A stretch of DNA of 64,000 nt from Asterias amurensis (lineage: Eukaryota > Echinodermata > Asteroidea > Forcipulatida > Asteriidae). Of the stretch, positions 1 to 13,300 are shown in pieces; positions within the stretch are counted from its first letter, which is position 1, and the number at the start of each line of letters is the position of its first letter. A program made the translations under genes and the position numbers. The stretch spans positions 4,340,001 to 4,404,000 of the forward strand of contig NC_092650.1 in NCBI RefSeq assembly GCF_032118995.1, given 5' to 3'. The notes under the pieces were generated by a model that was not told where the DNA came from, searched no databases, and saw only the letters and a program-made list of their open reading frames with translations.

Positions 1-8
1 TCATGTCT

Positions 9-164
9 TGGGCCTGTTACTTCACGGAGGGCACAAAGGCGATTGCCTCGGACCCTTATCATTGCCTTGGTAACAATTTCCACAATGGGTGCCCTTTACA
101 AAGGATAAAATGCCTTGGTGCCCTACATACATAGCCCTTTCAAAAATTGAAGCACACAGGCCTG
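9..164. mobile_element. CAGGCCTG-ended element, full copy
   Basis: Ends GGCCTGTTACTTCACGG and CACACAGGCCTG, flanked by the 6-bp repeat ATGTCT on both sides. The interior is rich in CCTTGGTGCCCT. Confidence 0.8.
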
Positions 165-591
165 ATGTCTTTAGTGTTGCATTCATTCTGACACTGCATG
201 AGACTTGGTATTAATAACTTTATAGCCTCATTGCTAACACACACAATGTGTATTGTATACCTACATTGATGTATTATGCCCACGTACACATGTAGCTCAT
301 AGTAGTGTATTGCAACAATCCATACGTTTTACATTGTGGCTGCTGTGCATGATGGTACATTATCTATCCATGTAAGTCACCCGTGAAAGGCCATTGACCC
401 CTGACATTTTGCGCTTACCGTTTCTAGCTGCATGCTCCAACTGAGAATTTAGAGTGGCTGTCTGCTCGTCTTCATGAAGTCAATGGGTTTAAAATAACTT
501 GGCTGTCATTATTATTGGAAGCCTGTGTTGTGTTAATTCGGGGTCTACTGCTGTTGATATTTTGTTGAAGAGATTTCTCTGTATTGCAGTG

Positions 592-755
592 CAGGCCTGG
601 AATTACACGGAGGCCACGGCCTGTGGCTTGCGGTGCCCCTGGTCTTGGCCTCATTGCCCCTTCAAAATTGTCCTGTAGACTTTCAGATTTCCCAATGGAA
701 GTGCCCTTTGCAAAATGAAAATGCCCTTGCCCTTTCAAAGATGAAATTCCAGGCC
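592..755. mobile_element. CAGGCCTGGAATT-ended element
   Basis: Inverted ends CAGGCCTGGAATT and AATTCCAGGCC; a sister family of the CAGGCCTGATACTTC group with a similar GCCC-rich inside. Confidence 0.75.
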
Positions 756-884
756 AATACACAATATTGCCAACATTCACAGTCAGTGCACCAACATTAT
801 TTACAGTACATACTTTCTTCATCTCTTGAAACCTTCAAAGCCATACATGTTTAAAAACTCATAATTTGTTTCTATGCTAATTAG

Positions 885-975
885 TTGTTATTGTTTATTT
901 GTTGATGCTCTTGATGTACAGCGCTTTGAAACTTTTGGAAAAATGCACTTTATGAATGATATTATTAATATTACA
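885..975 (+). mobile_element. LINE 3' tail
   Basis: GTACAGCGCTTTGAAACTTT, TGCACTTTATGAATGATATT and TATTAATATTA. Confidence 0.55.
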
Positions 976-1439
976 TTACACATGTAGTCATGTTCAGGTG
1001 GGACATTTATCTGTACATGTAGATGTACACATAGGTCCTGTAGGATTGGTGGTGTACATTATGTAAAAGAACCCAGAACATTATTTTCATGAAAGAGTAG
1101 GGGTTAACCCCTGTGTTTCTGGTTCACAAATTAAGCACCCTTGTTATAAAGGGCCAGACATCACAATGATGAAGTCTGTCATCTGATAATGAGATCCAAC
1201 ACCTGGGATGATACATCTAAGGTCAGGGTACTTTTCAAGCCTTATGCAATGATTGCCAATGTGACTGTTGGGGAAACATTTGTGTTACTGTGGGTTGTGA
1301 GTTGTGATTGACATACCACTGTACAGATGGTGAAACAACAATAAGGCACAGATTTGTACGACTTGTGGACTTCCTCTGAGTGGCACAAACAAATGCAACA
1401 TACATTTTGAAGGCTCGGAAATCCTCAAAATACGATCGC

Positions 1440-1594
1440 TTCCATGCCCTTTGGCTATAACATTGCCTTGGTGCCCTTGAAACACCCTTGAAACACTAGC
1501 AGTAGAAATTTACAATTTCCTCATAGGTTGCCCTTTATCAAGGGGAAAATGCCTTGGTGCCCTAGCTCTTTCAAAAACGAATCGCACAGGCCTG
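1440..1594. mobile_element. CAGGCCTG-ended element, left end worn
   Basis: CATTGCCTTGGTGCCCTTGA and AAATGCCTTGGTGCCCTAGC match the copy at 9-164; the right end is GCACAGGCCTG. Confidence 0.8.
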
Positions 1595-1904
1595 TACTAC
1601 ATGTACGCTGAGCTGCCAACCCTTTCCCTGATTCTGCAGAAAGACATTTATTTCCCTTATAATAATTTATAAACCAACTCGTCCGTGTTCTGATGAGCAA
1701 ATTTGAGAATCTCCCTGATTATTGGAACTGTCTCCCTATAATGTTATTTAATCTTCCTAATTGTTAATCAAAATCTCGCTTGATTGCATTTGTGATGCAG
1801 ATGTTGGCAGCTCCGACTACAGTAATTGTTAGTGGTCACTTTTGAGATCTATCCTGACTGCAAAGCTTAGTCATGGTGCCAAAGTCACTGAACACAGTTG
1901 GTAA

Positions 1905-2014
1905 ACGTGAACTTTTTTGAGCTCAAATTTTCACAGGTTTTTTATTTTATGCATATTTTGAGATACACCAAGTGAGAAGACTGGTCTTTGACAAGTACGA
2001 ATAGTGTCCACTGT
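1905..2014. mobile_element. TTAA MITE family 1 fragment (AGGCAGTGGACACT)
   Basis: Only one terminal third remains, ending GTGTCCACTGT. It abuts the 80-bp block X (2015-2094), which is followed by a complete copy. Confidence 0.8.
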
Positions 2015-2094
2015 CAACATTAAAACAAACGGTAACTCAAAGTTATACTGGAGGCTTCTAAGCCCTAATAGAGAGGACATAATGCTGGAGTGGT

Positions 2095-2484
2095 TTAAAG
2101 ACACTGGACACTATTAGTAATTGTCAAAGACCAGTCTTCCCACTTGGTGTATCTAAACATATGCATAAAATAACAAACCTGTGAAAATTTGAGCTCAATT
2201 GGTCGTCGAAGTTGCGAGATATGAATGAAATAAAAAACACTCTTGTCACACGAAGTTGGGTGCTTTCAGATGCTTGATTTCGAGACCTCAAATTCTAAAC
2301 TTGAGGTCTCAAAATCAAATTTTTGGAAAATTACTTCTGTCTCGAAAACTACGTCGCTTCAGAGGGAGCCGTTTCTCACAATGTATTATATAATCAACCT
2401 CTCTCTCCCCATTACTCGTTACCAAGTAAGGTTTTATGCTAATAGTTATTTTGAGTAATTACCAATAGTGTCCACTGCCTTTAA
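2095..2484. mobile_element. TTAA MITE family 1, full copy
   Basis: TTAAAGACACTGGACACTAT start and GTGTCCACTGCCTTTAA end, about 390 bp, TTAA on both sides. The TTAAAGG-type terminus and TTAA target fit T2-like Kolobok MITEs better than piggyBac. This is the commonest repeat in the window. Confidence 0.9.
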
Positions 2485-2679
2485 GGAGACTAGTTTTTCT
2501 CCTCTGAGTGTACACTTAACTGTACTAATTATAGCAAGAGGTCCTTGCTCTGTGTTTGTGAGCGAGTCTACACATTCACGTGGAGGACTTTAACCAAAGG
2601 GATTTGGGTGTTCCAACAGAGCAAGAATGTTCTAACTTTGCTTTTGTATACAAAACCAATGGGGATGTCTCCCCCCTTA

Positions 2680-2978
<299 letters not shown>

Positions 2979-3068
2979 TTTTTTAAATACAATTTGTTGT
3001 ACTATGCTGAAAATTGTGCATAGATTTTCACTACATGTATATATATTTCTCCCGACTCGCACAAAAGA

Positions 3069-3308
3069 TTTCATGTTTTGCTCGTCCCCAGCGGCCAGTC
3101 TATCAAGGACCGCTGGGATGGGCGTATCGCTTGCACAGATTCTTGTTCAGGAAGTACGTCATGTGTACAGTGCAGAGAAATTCGGTGCAGTGTGAGTGTG
3201 ATGCATGATGGGACTGCGCATTATTAAACCAATGACAGTGCATGATACGTTTGCCCATCCCAGCGCCTTTGGTTAAAGCAAGGCGCTGGGGACGAGCGAA
3301 ATTTCATG
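3069..3308. mobile_element. MITE with hairpin-bearing ends (GCTCGTCCCCAGCG)
   Basis: The ends TTTGCTCGTCCCCAGCG and CGCTGGGGACGAGCGAAA are inverted repeats, and each end also folds on itself (CCCAGCG with CGCTGGG about 20 bp on), giving a double subterminal hairpin. Confidence 0.8.
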
Positions 3309-3309
3309 T

Positions 3310-5089
3310 AGGCATAAATTTTCAGTGGTTTGTTATTTCATGTACATGGGATGTATTGGTTGATAACACAAAACAGGAACAGTGTTTGCAACTATTTTGT
3401 CAGCTCTACCAATCCTGTAGTCCATTTTTACTGCAGGAACTGCTTCCTACTTGTCCACCAATGGCTCTTACATGTAGACCCCGTTTCATTTATGTATTTC
3501 CTTCCTTCCTTCCTTGAATTAAATCAGCTTTTGATTATTATATCTCTGTTGGTCCAAGCCTCTCAAATATTTTATGGGAAATCTAGCCTCTTTGCGAGGG
3601 GGTTTCCCTTAATTTGTTTTTTTTTCACTCGCCTGCCAGACGAGTCAACAACAATTTTGAGTGACCCGTTTCACATGCAACAATGTACACAATTTTGGAA
3701 GCAAAAATCAAATAAAATATAAAATATACAAAAATAAAATCATGAAAGTGAAGATTTTGGCTGCCCTAAACCCCCAACTCCCCCCCTTAAAATTAATTAC
3801 TCTTTTATTTTCATGGATTCTTGATTTGAGGATTGCTTATTAGAACTTCTTTTCAATGAAATCTTAATGATTCAATGATTGGTCGACGACACGTTAGGAA
3901 AATATTGTGCATTTTTTTTAAAGGGCCAATAGATTCACAACCAGACGAGTGTAGCGGTCTTTAAAAACAAAAATGCTGTTCAAGGTGTTGTTGTCTGATA
4001 AATATCCGTCTAAAGGCCCGGTCCCACTGCAGCGATAACGAGAACAATAATGACAATAAATGATTGTTCAGATAAATCAACATAGTGCTTGCTCAAATAT
4101 ATATAAAAAACAGCTTATACGTGAAACTGTGTGCTAGCCCTTTCTAGTCTTGCTGGTCCATTAATAACGCTGAGCTACCTACAAGCCCTGCTGGATACCT
4201 CCCAACTTGGATTGGATTTCTTTGAAGTTGTATATGTTGACAGGGGTCTATGGGTCATCAGTCGTGAAAAATGTTTCATTGAAGAGCCTGTCATGAAATT
4301 GGCCCTGATAAATGTACAGCAATGTAATTACATGCATACATCTAATTGCATCAAGGAAAATAATACTGCTTTGATTTTGATCTTAAACTGGTTAGTGGTA
4401 GTGGTTGGTAAAAATCAAAATAATATACACACTTGTGTTTACACCCTATTTTGTATCATGTATGTCAAAAATAATTGAAATAAATAATATGTCTCTGGCT
4501 GAATGAAATTTTATTGCTAGTGCATGACTGGTGCAAGACATGAAAGGGTGGGTTTTAACGATGGATCGTAAACACTTAGGATACTACATTTATGTAAATA
4601 AATTACTGGACTGTAACACACACCTTTTTTTCAAAATGTTAATCTCATTGTTAGAAAGTGTTTCCTTTTTCACATTTTTTCCCCTGCACTATGATGTGTG
4701 CGTACACTATGTGTTTTTGCTGCACAGGAAATGGGTGTTGCCGAGGGAAGTGCAATTTATTTTGATAATGTACAATGTACTTTGGTGTTTTTTTGTTGTT
4801 ATGTCCTTCAATTAGTTTGTGTTACAGATAATAAAAAACTGTCCCCAGCAAACAGATGAGGAAAAATCCTTCATGGATTAAAGAGTTTGGTGTTGAATCT
4901 CCTGGTTCGTTGTATTTATGTCACACATTGCCGGTAATATACACGAAGTCTGACCATCTGCTCAGGGTTGCGGTTGTCATTGTGAATGTAATAATGACTA
5001 GTCCTTAGTCTTACATACATACATGTTTATACGTATCTCATTTAGCAATAAGCGTATCAATGGGGATGCGCTTTACATGTATAGTACCC
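3310..5089. other. No gene seen
   Basis: AT-rich sequence with one MITE fragment (4012-4080); the open frames are short and without domain-like content. Confidence 0.6.
4012..4080. mobile_element. CACTGCAGCGATAACG MITE fragment
   Basis: AAGGCCCGGTCCCACTGCAG followed by CGATAACGAGAACAAT; only one arm is present. Confidence 0.7.
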
Positions 5090-5613
5090 AGCCGTCGATT
5101 TCACCAAACTCTTCCTAACTTAGGATTTATCTTAGTACTTAGGACGAGTCCCAGCCTTGCACTGTAATATGTAAGCCTTAGGATTAAGCTTGGGCGATAT
5201 CACGATATTATCAAATATCGCGATATTAATTTGGACACGATTTCGATATCGGATGGATTTGGTTTTAATCGAAATATCGATATATCGCGATATATCGCAA
5301 TATATCGCGATAATCGCGATAATCGCGATATATCGATATATCGATTAAATATCGTGGTGTATTTGCTAGCTGATACCCCATAGGTTTGGAGTAAAACCAG
5401 AAGAATAGGTCATTAGAACACCTCTCTTATAGTCGGACTGTCTCTTCTACAACTTTCACTTGGAGTTTTAAGACTGATGATGTCAAATTTCATTAATTGC
5501 GATTATATTGAATATCGCTATATATTGTCGGCGATATATAGTGAATAAAATAAATCGATATCGCCCAAGCTTACTTAGGATTAATCCTAGCGTTTTGTGA
5601 AATCGGTTGCTGG
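5090..5613. mobile_element. TCGATTTCAC/TTAGGACGAG MITE, split by the hAT-like insertion
   Basis: The outer ends GCCGTCGATTTCAC and GTGAAATCGG with internal AGTCC/TTAGGA palindromes match four other copies in the window. About 389 bp of foreign sequence sit in its second half. Confidence 0.85.
5185..5573. mobile_element. hAT-like MITE (TAAGCTTGGGCGATAT ends) nested in a TTAGGA MITE
   Basis: Perfect 17-bp terminal inverted repeats begin TAAGCTTGGGCGATATC. The element is flanked by the exact 8-bp duplication CTTAGGAT (5177-5184 and 5574-5581). The interior is built from short CGATATATCG palindromes. An 8-bp duplication with TA(A/G)-type ends fits the hAT superfamily. It interrupts a TCGATTTCAC-type MITE (5090-5613). 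Confidence 0.88.
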
Positions 5614-5639
5614 TCATTGGGCCAATAACATTCCTTTAA

Positions 5640-5880
5640 TCTTTCTCAGCTCCCTGGGGAGTATATAGCCCAGGGCTGCGGTGGTGCTCAAATGGCTTTT
5701 TCATACACAATATCAACCTACCCCGCAGGTACCCATTTATACCCCTGGGTGAAGAGAAGCAGTTAAAAGCATTTTGCTCTAGGTCACAAGTGCCATGACA
5801 GGGATTCAAACTCCACACTCTGATGACTTAACCGCCAGAACTTGAATTCGATGCTCTTATTACCACTCGGCCATGACACC
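5640..5880 (-). mobile_element. tRNA-derived SINE, family B (Leu/Ser-like head)
   Basis: Reverse complement has GTCATGGCCGAGTGGT (box A) and GTTTGAATCCC (box B), then GTACCTGCGGGGTAGG and a TCCCCAGGGAGCTGAG tail. Confidence 0.85.
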
Positions 5881-6232
5881 CAAATGTACTTGTAATTATG
5901 CATGGCTTACATGTATACGTACACCCGAAGGACATACGATGCAACACTCAAATTTTATACTGGTAGTATAGGCACTAGTAGGCCAGTATTTTTAGAGTCG
6001 GGGCCTGTCACCTCATGAAAGGGAAATTCCATTGGTTTTGTGTTTTCTAGTTCGAAATAATAAAACCACACTGTGTAGTACCCTTTAAAAACGAAAACAA
6101 ACCATTTTAGAATGTTGACTTTGAGTATGATAAACACCTTTCAATTCTATTGTTGAGAAATGAAGTATCCCATAGAGACAAATGAGATCAAATTCTCTTT
6201 ATGGTGTGTTGTTGTGCTTGTTTTAAGGCACT

Positions 6233-6403
6233 GCCGTCGATTTCACAAAACTCTTCCTAACTTAAGACTAATCTTAGGACTTAGGACGAGTCCCAACCCT
6301 GCACTGTAGCATGAGACCTTAAGATTAATCCTAAGTTTGGGCGAGTTACTCGTCCTAACTCGAGATAAGACGAGTCCTAACTCTTTGTGAAATCGACGGC
6401 GAC
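6233..6403. mobile_element. TCGATTTCAC/TTAGGACGAG MITE, full copy
   Basis: Inverted ends GCCGTCGATTTCAC and GTGAAATCGACGGC, about 170 bp, with internal TCTTAGGACTTAGGACGAG-like repeats. Confidence 0.88.
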
Positions 6404-6411
6404 ACCTTTGG

Positions 6412-6735
6412 TTTGTCAAAGACCAGTCTTCTCTCTTGGTGTATCTCAACAATTATTCATAAAATGACAAACCTGTGAAAATTTGAACTGAATTGGTCTT
6501 CGAAGTTGCGAGAGAATAATGGAAGAAAAAACAACTAGTCGCACAAGCTGTGTGCTTTCAGATGCCTTCAATTCAAGACCTCGGCTGAGGTCTCAAATTC
6601 AATTAAAATATTTTAGTAAGAAATTACTATTTTTCTCACAATGTTTAATACTACCAACAGCTCTCAATTTCTTGTTACCAAGTAAGTTTTTATGCTAACA
6701 ATTATTTTGAAAAAAATATTACCATATTGCCTTTG
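6412..6735. mobile_element. TTAA MITE family 1, degraded copy
   Basis: The 5' end has been lost next to the preceding MITE; the interior (TCAAAGACCAGTCTTCTC, TCACAATGTTTAATACTACC) is clear. Confidence 0.8.
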
Positions 6736-7323
6736 GTAAACTTTTCTAGTTTGTCAGTTTTTTTAGAACAATTCTGGGCCAGTGAGTGTTTTGCGCAGCC
6801 AGCCCTTTGGTCTTGCGGATTCCCCCCCCCCACCCCCCTAAATTCAATCCCAGCCATGCGTGATTGGTTTTTAAGTGGTCATCCTTCTTGGGTTTTTTCA
6901 ATCAGTAACAAATTTCACAGAGTTGCTCAGTCAAACTGTGAAAATCTCATCAACTGAAATCTTGGGCAGTTAAAACAAAAGAAATCTTACTGTAATGTTT
7001 GTTTGTGTGCACGTTCACATTTTAAATGCTTTTTGGTTTTATTTGATGAATGCAGGAATAAATGAAAATATGCGAACTGTAGACGTGTCATTTTATTTAG
7101 GGAAAATTGTTTTGCAAATTGTAGTGTTTCAGATAAATAATGAAATAACAATAAGTGACATTTATAACACGCTTTTTTCCAAAGGTCACAAAGTGCTCAA
7201 AGCGACACAAGAATTCACTCTGATAGACAAGTTGACAGGATTGAGTGTGACACTGACTTAATGCAAGAAAAGCAAAGAGTCATGTTAAGTTGATTGATAA
7301 GTATTGTGTTTGTGTCTTTGCAG

Positions 7324-10300
7324 ATACATGGGTATTGGTTTATCAACAGAGGAGTTTGTCACCAACATGAACAGACTACCAGGTAAGTCATTAATGGGTG
7401 CGTTCGATTAGCTTCCCTGGGTCGACCCCGGTCTGCTCCCCCCCTGGTACATTTTAAAAGCTTTAAAGTCATTCCAAGGGCTCACCCTGGTCAGCCCAAA
7501 GTGCCCTGCTTGTGGAGTGGGTCACTTGGGGGCTGGCTCCAAGTGATCGTTCGATTAGCTCACGATTGTCAGTGGCTCAACCGAGTGAGCACTGTGGGGT
7601 CGACACAGGTCGCTAATCGAACACACCCTTACATAGACCTTATTGCAAATACCAATGCGCAAGCACAGACTGTTGAATGAGGTGCATTGTGGGTTATATA
7701 TGAATCAAATTTGTAATCAGCTAGACCACAATGCACCTAATTCCAAGCTTTACGGGCGCGCCCCAGTATTTGCGAAAAGGTCTATTATTTGTAGGTGTTA
7801 TGTGTCGGATAACGCCCAAGGTGTGCACCATTTGTACCCGCAAATAGCGGGAACACCGAGGGCATTATACGAATTAATAACCCACACCTGTGACGTCATG
7901 CTATATTGATAAATCGTTCAATTTTTTTGCCAGAATGGCGCAATGTATGTTTTACATTAGAGCATTTTGATTTCAATTAAAAAAAGAAAAGGTTAAAATG
8001 AAATTGAATATCTGACTTAACGACCTGCTCAAAGTTTTTTTTTCTAATGAGGACATTTCTAATTATTCGCTTGATTTTACTTTGAAGGTTGGGACAAGCA
8101 TTCCTTTGGTTACCACGGCGACAACGGGCACACATTCAACTCGGCGGGAAACGGCCAGCCTTACGGGCCCACGTTTACGACCGGCGACGTCGTCGGCTGC
8201 GGCGTCAACCTCATAGACAACACCTGCTTCTACACCAAGAATGGCGTCAACCTAGGGGTGGCGTTTACAGATTTACCTGTGAGTTTTAATTTGAGATGTG
8301 CAAACTTCTTACTTTCTTGTTTGTCCAAAAGGACTGTCACTTTATTTTTTTTAATGCAAGTTTGTCCCAAACAAGGCTGAAAACCACTCTTGGTAAGGGT
8401 TTGAGTTTTGCATTACTGAGTCCCCTTTTCTCGTAGCTTAAAACGAAAATGTTTCTCCCAGTTCGGCATTGGCAAGGTTTCAGGTTTCAGGTTTAGTTTC
8501 TATACTATAAATTAAGGAGGGTTGAATGGAAGGAAAGATCTTTAATGGAACTTTGGATAATGAGGTCAGACAAGAAGCCACAGTTTATACTAGTACATCT
8601 GCCCTCCACGCTAAGAAAAACAAGACTCGCTTCAACTTGAATTGAGCTGTAAAATTTGCACTTTCTACACATAGATTTAATTTTTTCAAATTTATACAAA
8701 TTTTTAATTTAAATCCCTTTGATACAATGACCTTGTAGTTGTACACATTTTTAGTGACAAGAAGATCAGAATTAAGGAATTAATGCTCTCGCTCTTTGAC
8801 CAAATACCTGGATTATGAAATAACAACTTTTGACCTTCTAGGGTACTGCTGAGCTGTAGTTAATGAGGTTTTCAGAATTACGGTGATCAGCGGATTTTTG
8901 TTGTTTTCACTGCAGTCATTTAATAATAATGCGCTAACCTTTCCAAGACTCATAAAGTCTGACTTCCTAGCGATGTCATTCAAGGCTAGTGTGCTTCTTG
9001 TTTACGTGACAGCAACCATGTTAAAGGGACTTTGCCTGGGATCAGGCGAGTTGGTTTACATGTAGGAAAAGCGTTTGTAACCATTTGTTATAAAATGCAT
9101 AGAAAGTGATCCACACAAATATGCCTCAAAATTGCGCAGCTTTCCTTTTACTTTCCGAACTAAGTCAAAAATTTGACTCAACAAAACGACTGACCATGTT
9201 AGTTCACCATGTAACAGGAAAACTGTGATTTCGAGGCATGTTTGTGTGGATCGTTGTATTCTACTTTTAAAAAGCATCTTTCTAACACTATGCATTTTAT
9301 AAACAAATGGTTTCAAACACTTTTCCTAGACCATGCTTGCCCAATCGGAGGCAACATGTCCCTTTAAAGGGTTTGGGTACTTTTTGTTGGACACAAAGCG
9401 TGAACATCCACAGACTTGCGTGAAACTTACACGGCTTAAAGATAATGATAGTAGAAAGCTTCCCTTAAAATATTACTTGCTGAGGTGCAGGTTATTTAGA
9501 CATGGGTAAAACAATTTCACAAAAACAATTCTCGTCTCGGTGAGATGAAAATTATTTTACCACAACAGATTATTTATGTGACTCTCCTGAAAACATTGCT
9601 CTGTGATTTTTGAGGCTGAAACTTCTTCTGGGAAATTATAATATTGCATACCATCTACTTTCACAGTGAGTAGGGATTCATGTCAAGGCCAAAAACTTGA
9701 TCTACAAAATATCAAAACCCTTTAAAGGCAGTGGACACTATTGGTAATTTTCAAAGACTAGCCTTCACAGTTGGTTTATCTCAACATATGCATAAAATAA
9801 CAAACCTGTGAGAATTTGAGCTCAATTGGTCATCAAAGTTGCAAGATAATAATGAAAGAAGAAAACACCCTTGTCACACGAAGTTGTGTGCGTTTAGATG
9901 GTTGATTTCGAGACCTCAAGTTCTAATCTCGAAATCAAATTCGTGGAAAATTACTTCTTTCTCCAAAACTATGGCTCTTTAGAGGGAGCTGTTTCTCACA
10001 ATGTTTTATACCACCAACCTCTCCCCATTACTTTTCACCAAGAAAGTTTTTATGCTAAAAATTATTTTGAGTAATTACCAATAGTGTCCACTGCCTTTAA
10101 GTCATAGACTTGGCAGGGACTCAAAATAGTTGGATACCCAGCTGAGTTTTCTTGACAGACTCTCTCCCTATTTATCTCTCCCGATTTATTGCTATCTGTA
10201 CCGGTAGTTAAATCTTAAAGGCAGTGGACACTATTGGTTATTACTCAAAATAATTTTTGGCATAAAAACTTACTTGGTAATGAGTAATGGAGAGCTATTG

Positions 10301-13300
10301 ATAGTATAAAATATTGATAGAACCGGCTCCCTCTGAGGTAATGTAGTTTTTGAGAAAGATGTAACTTTTCACGAATTTAGATTTAGATTTTGAGGTCTGG
10401 AAATCAAGCATCTGAAAGCACACAAATTCGTGTGACAAGGGTGTTTTAGTTTTTCATTATGATCTTGCAACTTCGACGGCAAATTGATCTCAAATTTTCA
10501 CAGGTTTGCTATTTTGTGCATATGTTGAGATACACCAAGTGAGAAGACTGGCCTTTGACAATTACCAATAGTGTCCAGTGTCTTTAAAAAGACCCATTGC
10601 CTTCGGATCGGGTGCTTTGTGGCTAAGTGTTATGAAATGGATATGGTTGGAAAGATGTTTTGAAAATAGAATATTACGATTTACATAAATATTCCTTGAA
10701 GTAGTGATGTTTTGATTTTGCTTTGTGAGCTAAAACGGTCCGCCATTTTGTAGCAGAAAGTTCCCTGAAAATAAGCAAATTTGTCCATGTTCTGATCAAC
10801 ATATTTGAAGATCTCCCTGGATTATGGATTTTTCCACTACCAACACAATGCTACTTTGTACAACAAGCAAGTGTGCAGATTATCATGTATTTTCCATTGT
10901 CAGTAACTCTTCTTAAATAACTCATGTATGGTCTTATTAGTTGTTCTGTTAATTATTCATGCTTTGCTCGCTGAGAGGCATTGGCCCAGAAATGCAAATC
11001 CAATAGCAAACATTTTATCACCATTAGAGCTTTAACAGAGCAGAGACCACATTGCTCACCTATGCATGAAGCCTGTTTATAAATGTACATGAACATGGTT
11101 TGAGTTGAACTTGTGTGAACTTCAAACTTACAAGACGAATGTACTGCTCATGCAGTCCACAAGATGTCAGTTCTCCCTCTGAATTCTTATGGCAACTCCA
11201 CAGTTTTCTAGAAATTATGTGAGAGTTAGTTTGTGTACATTATACTATTTGGTTTTACCCTGACACTGATGTGTGTCAAGCACTGAATACTCGGTACTTC
11301 CGCGAGTTCTGTGGAAAAACAAAATCACAGGCATATTACTTGAGTGGGATTCGAACCCACAACCTTTGCAATTCTAGAGCAGATTTTTTTCAACATCCTG
11401 TCATACCCCTGATCTTTGTATTCTTGTACATGTTTGTGATCAAACCAAATTGTAAAAAAATAATCAAACTTAATTTTGTTTGTCTTTGCAGAGCAACCTC
11501 TACCCTACAGTTGGCCTGCAGACACCGGGAGAGATTGTGGATACTAACTTCGGACAGAATCCATTTGTCTTCAACATAGATGACCTCATGCAGGTAAGTT
11601 GAGGGAGAATTGCAACATTAAAACAAACGGTAACTCAAAGTTATACTGGAGGCTTCTAAGCCCTAATAGAGAGGACATAATGCTGGAGTGGTTTAAAGAC
11701 ACTGGACACTATTGGTAATTGTCAAAGACTAGCCTTCACAGTTGGTATATCTAAACATATGCATAAAATAACAAACCTGAGCTCAATTGGTGGTCGAATT
11801 TGTGAGATAATAATGAAAGAAAAAACACCTTGTCACACAAAGTTGTGTGGATTCCGATGCTTGATTTCGAGACTTCAAGTTCTAAATCTGAGGTCTTGAA
11901 ATCAAATTCGTGGAAAATTACTTCTTTCTCAAAACTATGTGACTTCAGCGGGAGCCGTTTCTCACAGATTGTTGTACTATCAACAGCTCCCTATCACTCG
12001 TTACCACTTAAGTTTTTTTTTTGCACAATTTTTTTGGGAGTAATTACCAATTTTTTCCAGTGCCTTTTAAAGCAACATTTTTGAAGAAAAATACAATAAA
12101 AGTCACTTGTGAAAGTTTTAGCTGATACTTCTTGCAAAAACAGCCAAAAACTTTCGCAGTACTTTCACACGAACGTAAATTCCACCCACGTGTAACGAGG
12201 GTGACATTTGGTACCAACTGCATTAGTGGCCATCAGCATTTGTGAATCGTCATCAACCCTCAGAATTCCAAGAAACACTTTATGCATTATTCATTTCGCA
12301 TATATACAAGTTTTTTGGTGAAACCCATACTTCTTCAGAATAGTCATTACTATCAACAGCTACAGTAATTCTTACCAGGTAAGTTTTGATGGTCATATAT
12401 TTGTGGAGTAATTACCAATCTTTGACCCTACCTTAAATGGAAAAAAGGTTGTAGTAACTGCTTTGCATGGTTATTCAGAGTTTATTCTGTTCATTGGTTT
12501 ATTGATGTATTACAGGAAATGCGAATGAAGACCTGTGCCACAATTTCAAAGTTTCCAGTTCCAGACGATAAAGGGGAATGGCAGACCACTCTTCACAGGT
12601 ACGTTGGTAAAAACACTTGAAAGAGAAAAAGTGCATTTTTAGGGGGCATGGTTGGATTGTGCGTGAAGCACTCGCCTCTCCCCAAGGGGACCCTGGTTCG
12701 ATACCTGGCCAGGGCCAAATGTGAGTTGAGTTGTGCGTTTGTGCGCTGCTGTGCCACAAAACAATTTACAGGAAAAAAAGACATAACATAAAATAAACGG
12801 TTTCGTTGTAGGCAATTAGTAGGTCTAGAAAGCCCAAGAAGCTTGCAATTTTTAGTAAAATCTGTCCTTAAAATTTTTTCAAGAAATGTCACCCCAGGCC
12901 ACTTTAAATCTATCACATCTGGTGTTCACATCTAGATTTTGACTGCAGCTTTTACCGTTTTTGTTCACCCCCATTCCAGAATGGTGTCCACCTACCTAGT
13001 CCACCATGGTTACTGTTCAACAGCACAGCGTTTCGCAAGATGTACGGGTCAAACCATCGCAGAGAAGGTAACATCAATTGCAAACAGACAAAGTAAGTTT
13101 TGATCATCGAGGGGGCCTTTCAGCAAACACGATGTGTTATTATTTTTGTTGTTGAAAATGTACCCTGGGGTCGATTTCGCAAAGAGCTACATGGTTGATT
13201 TGAGCTGTGTGTTAATTATAGTTGCACAGCAAAGTGTAATGTCACAGTACAAATCACTAGCAATTCTCTGACAGCTCAATTGAAGATCAATCTTAGGTCT

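Larger units (their letters stand above)
63..2014. other. Gene-free, repeat-dominated start of window
   Basis: Apart from the CAGGCCTG elements, a LINE tail and a MITE fragment, no coding signal was seen. The missing 5' exons of RANBP9 were looked for here and not found. Confidence 0.6.

Noticed and set aside
2243-2458. Repeated open frames with [29 protein letters not shown] in many places
   Set aside because: The same peptide recurs at 15660, 38404, 58572, 63106 and elsewhere because it is family 1 MITE sequence; frames shift between copies and no copy is a gene.
2095-2484. piggyBac origin of the TTAA elements
   Set aside because: TTAA target fits, but the TTAAAGG termini fit T2-like Kolobok MITEs better than the CCY starts usual for piggyBac.
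7891-7898. TGACGTCA as a CRE of RANBP9
   Set aside because: It lies inside an imperfect palindrome that is probably a MITE, deep in an intron.
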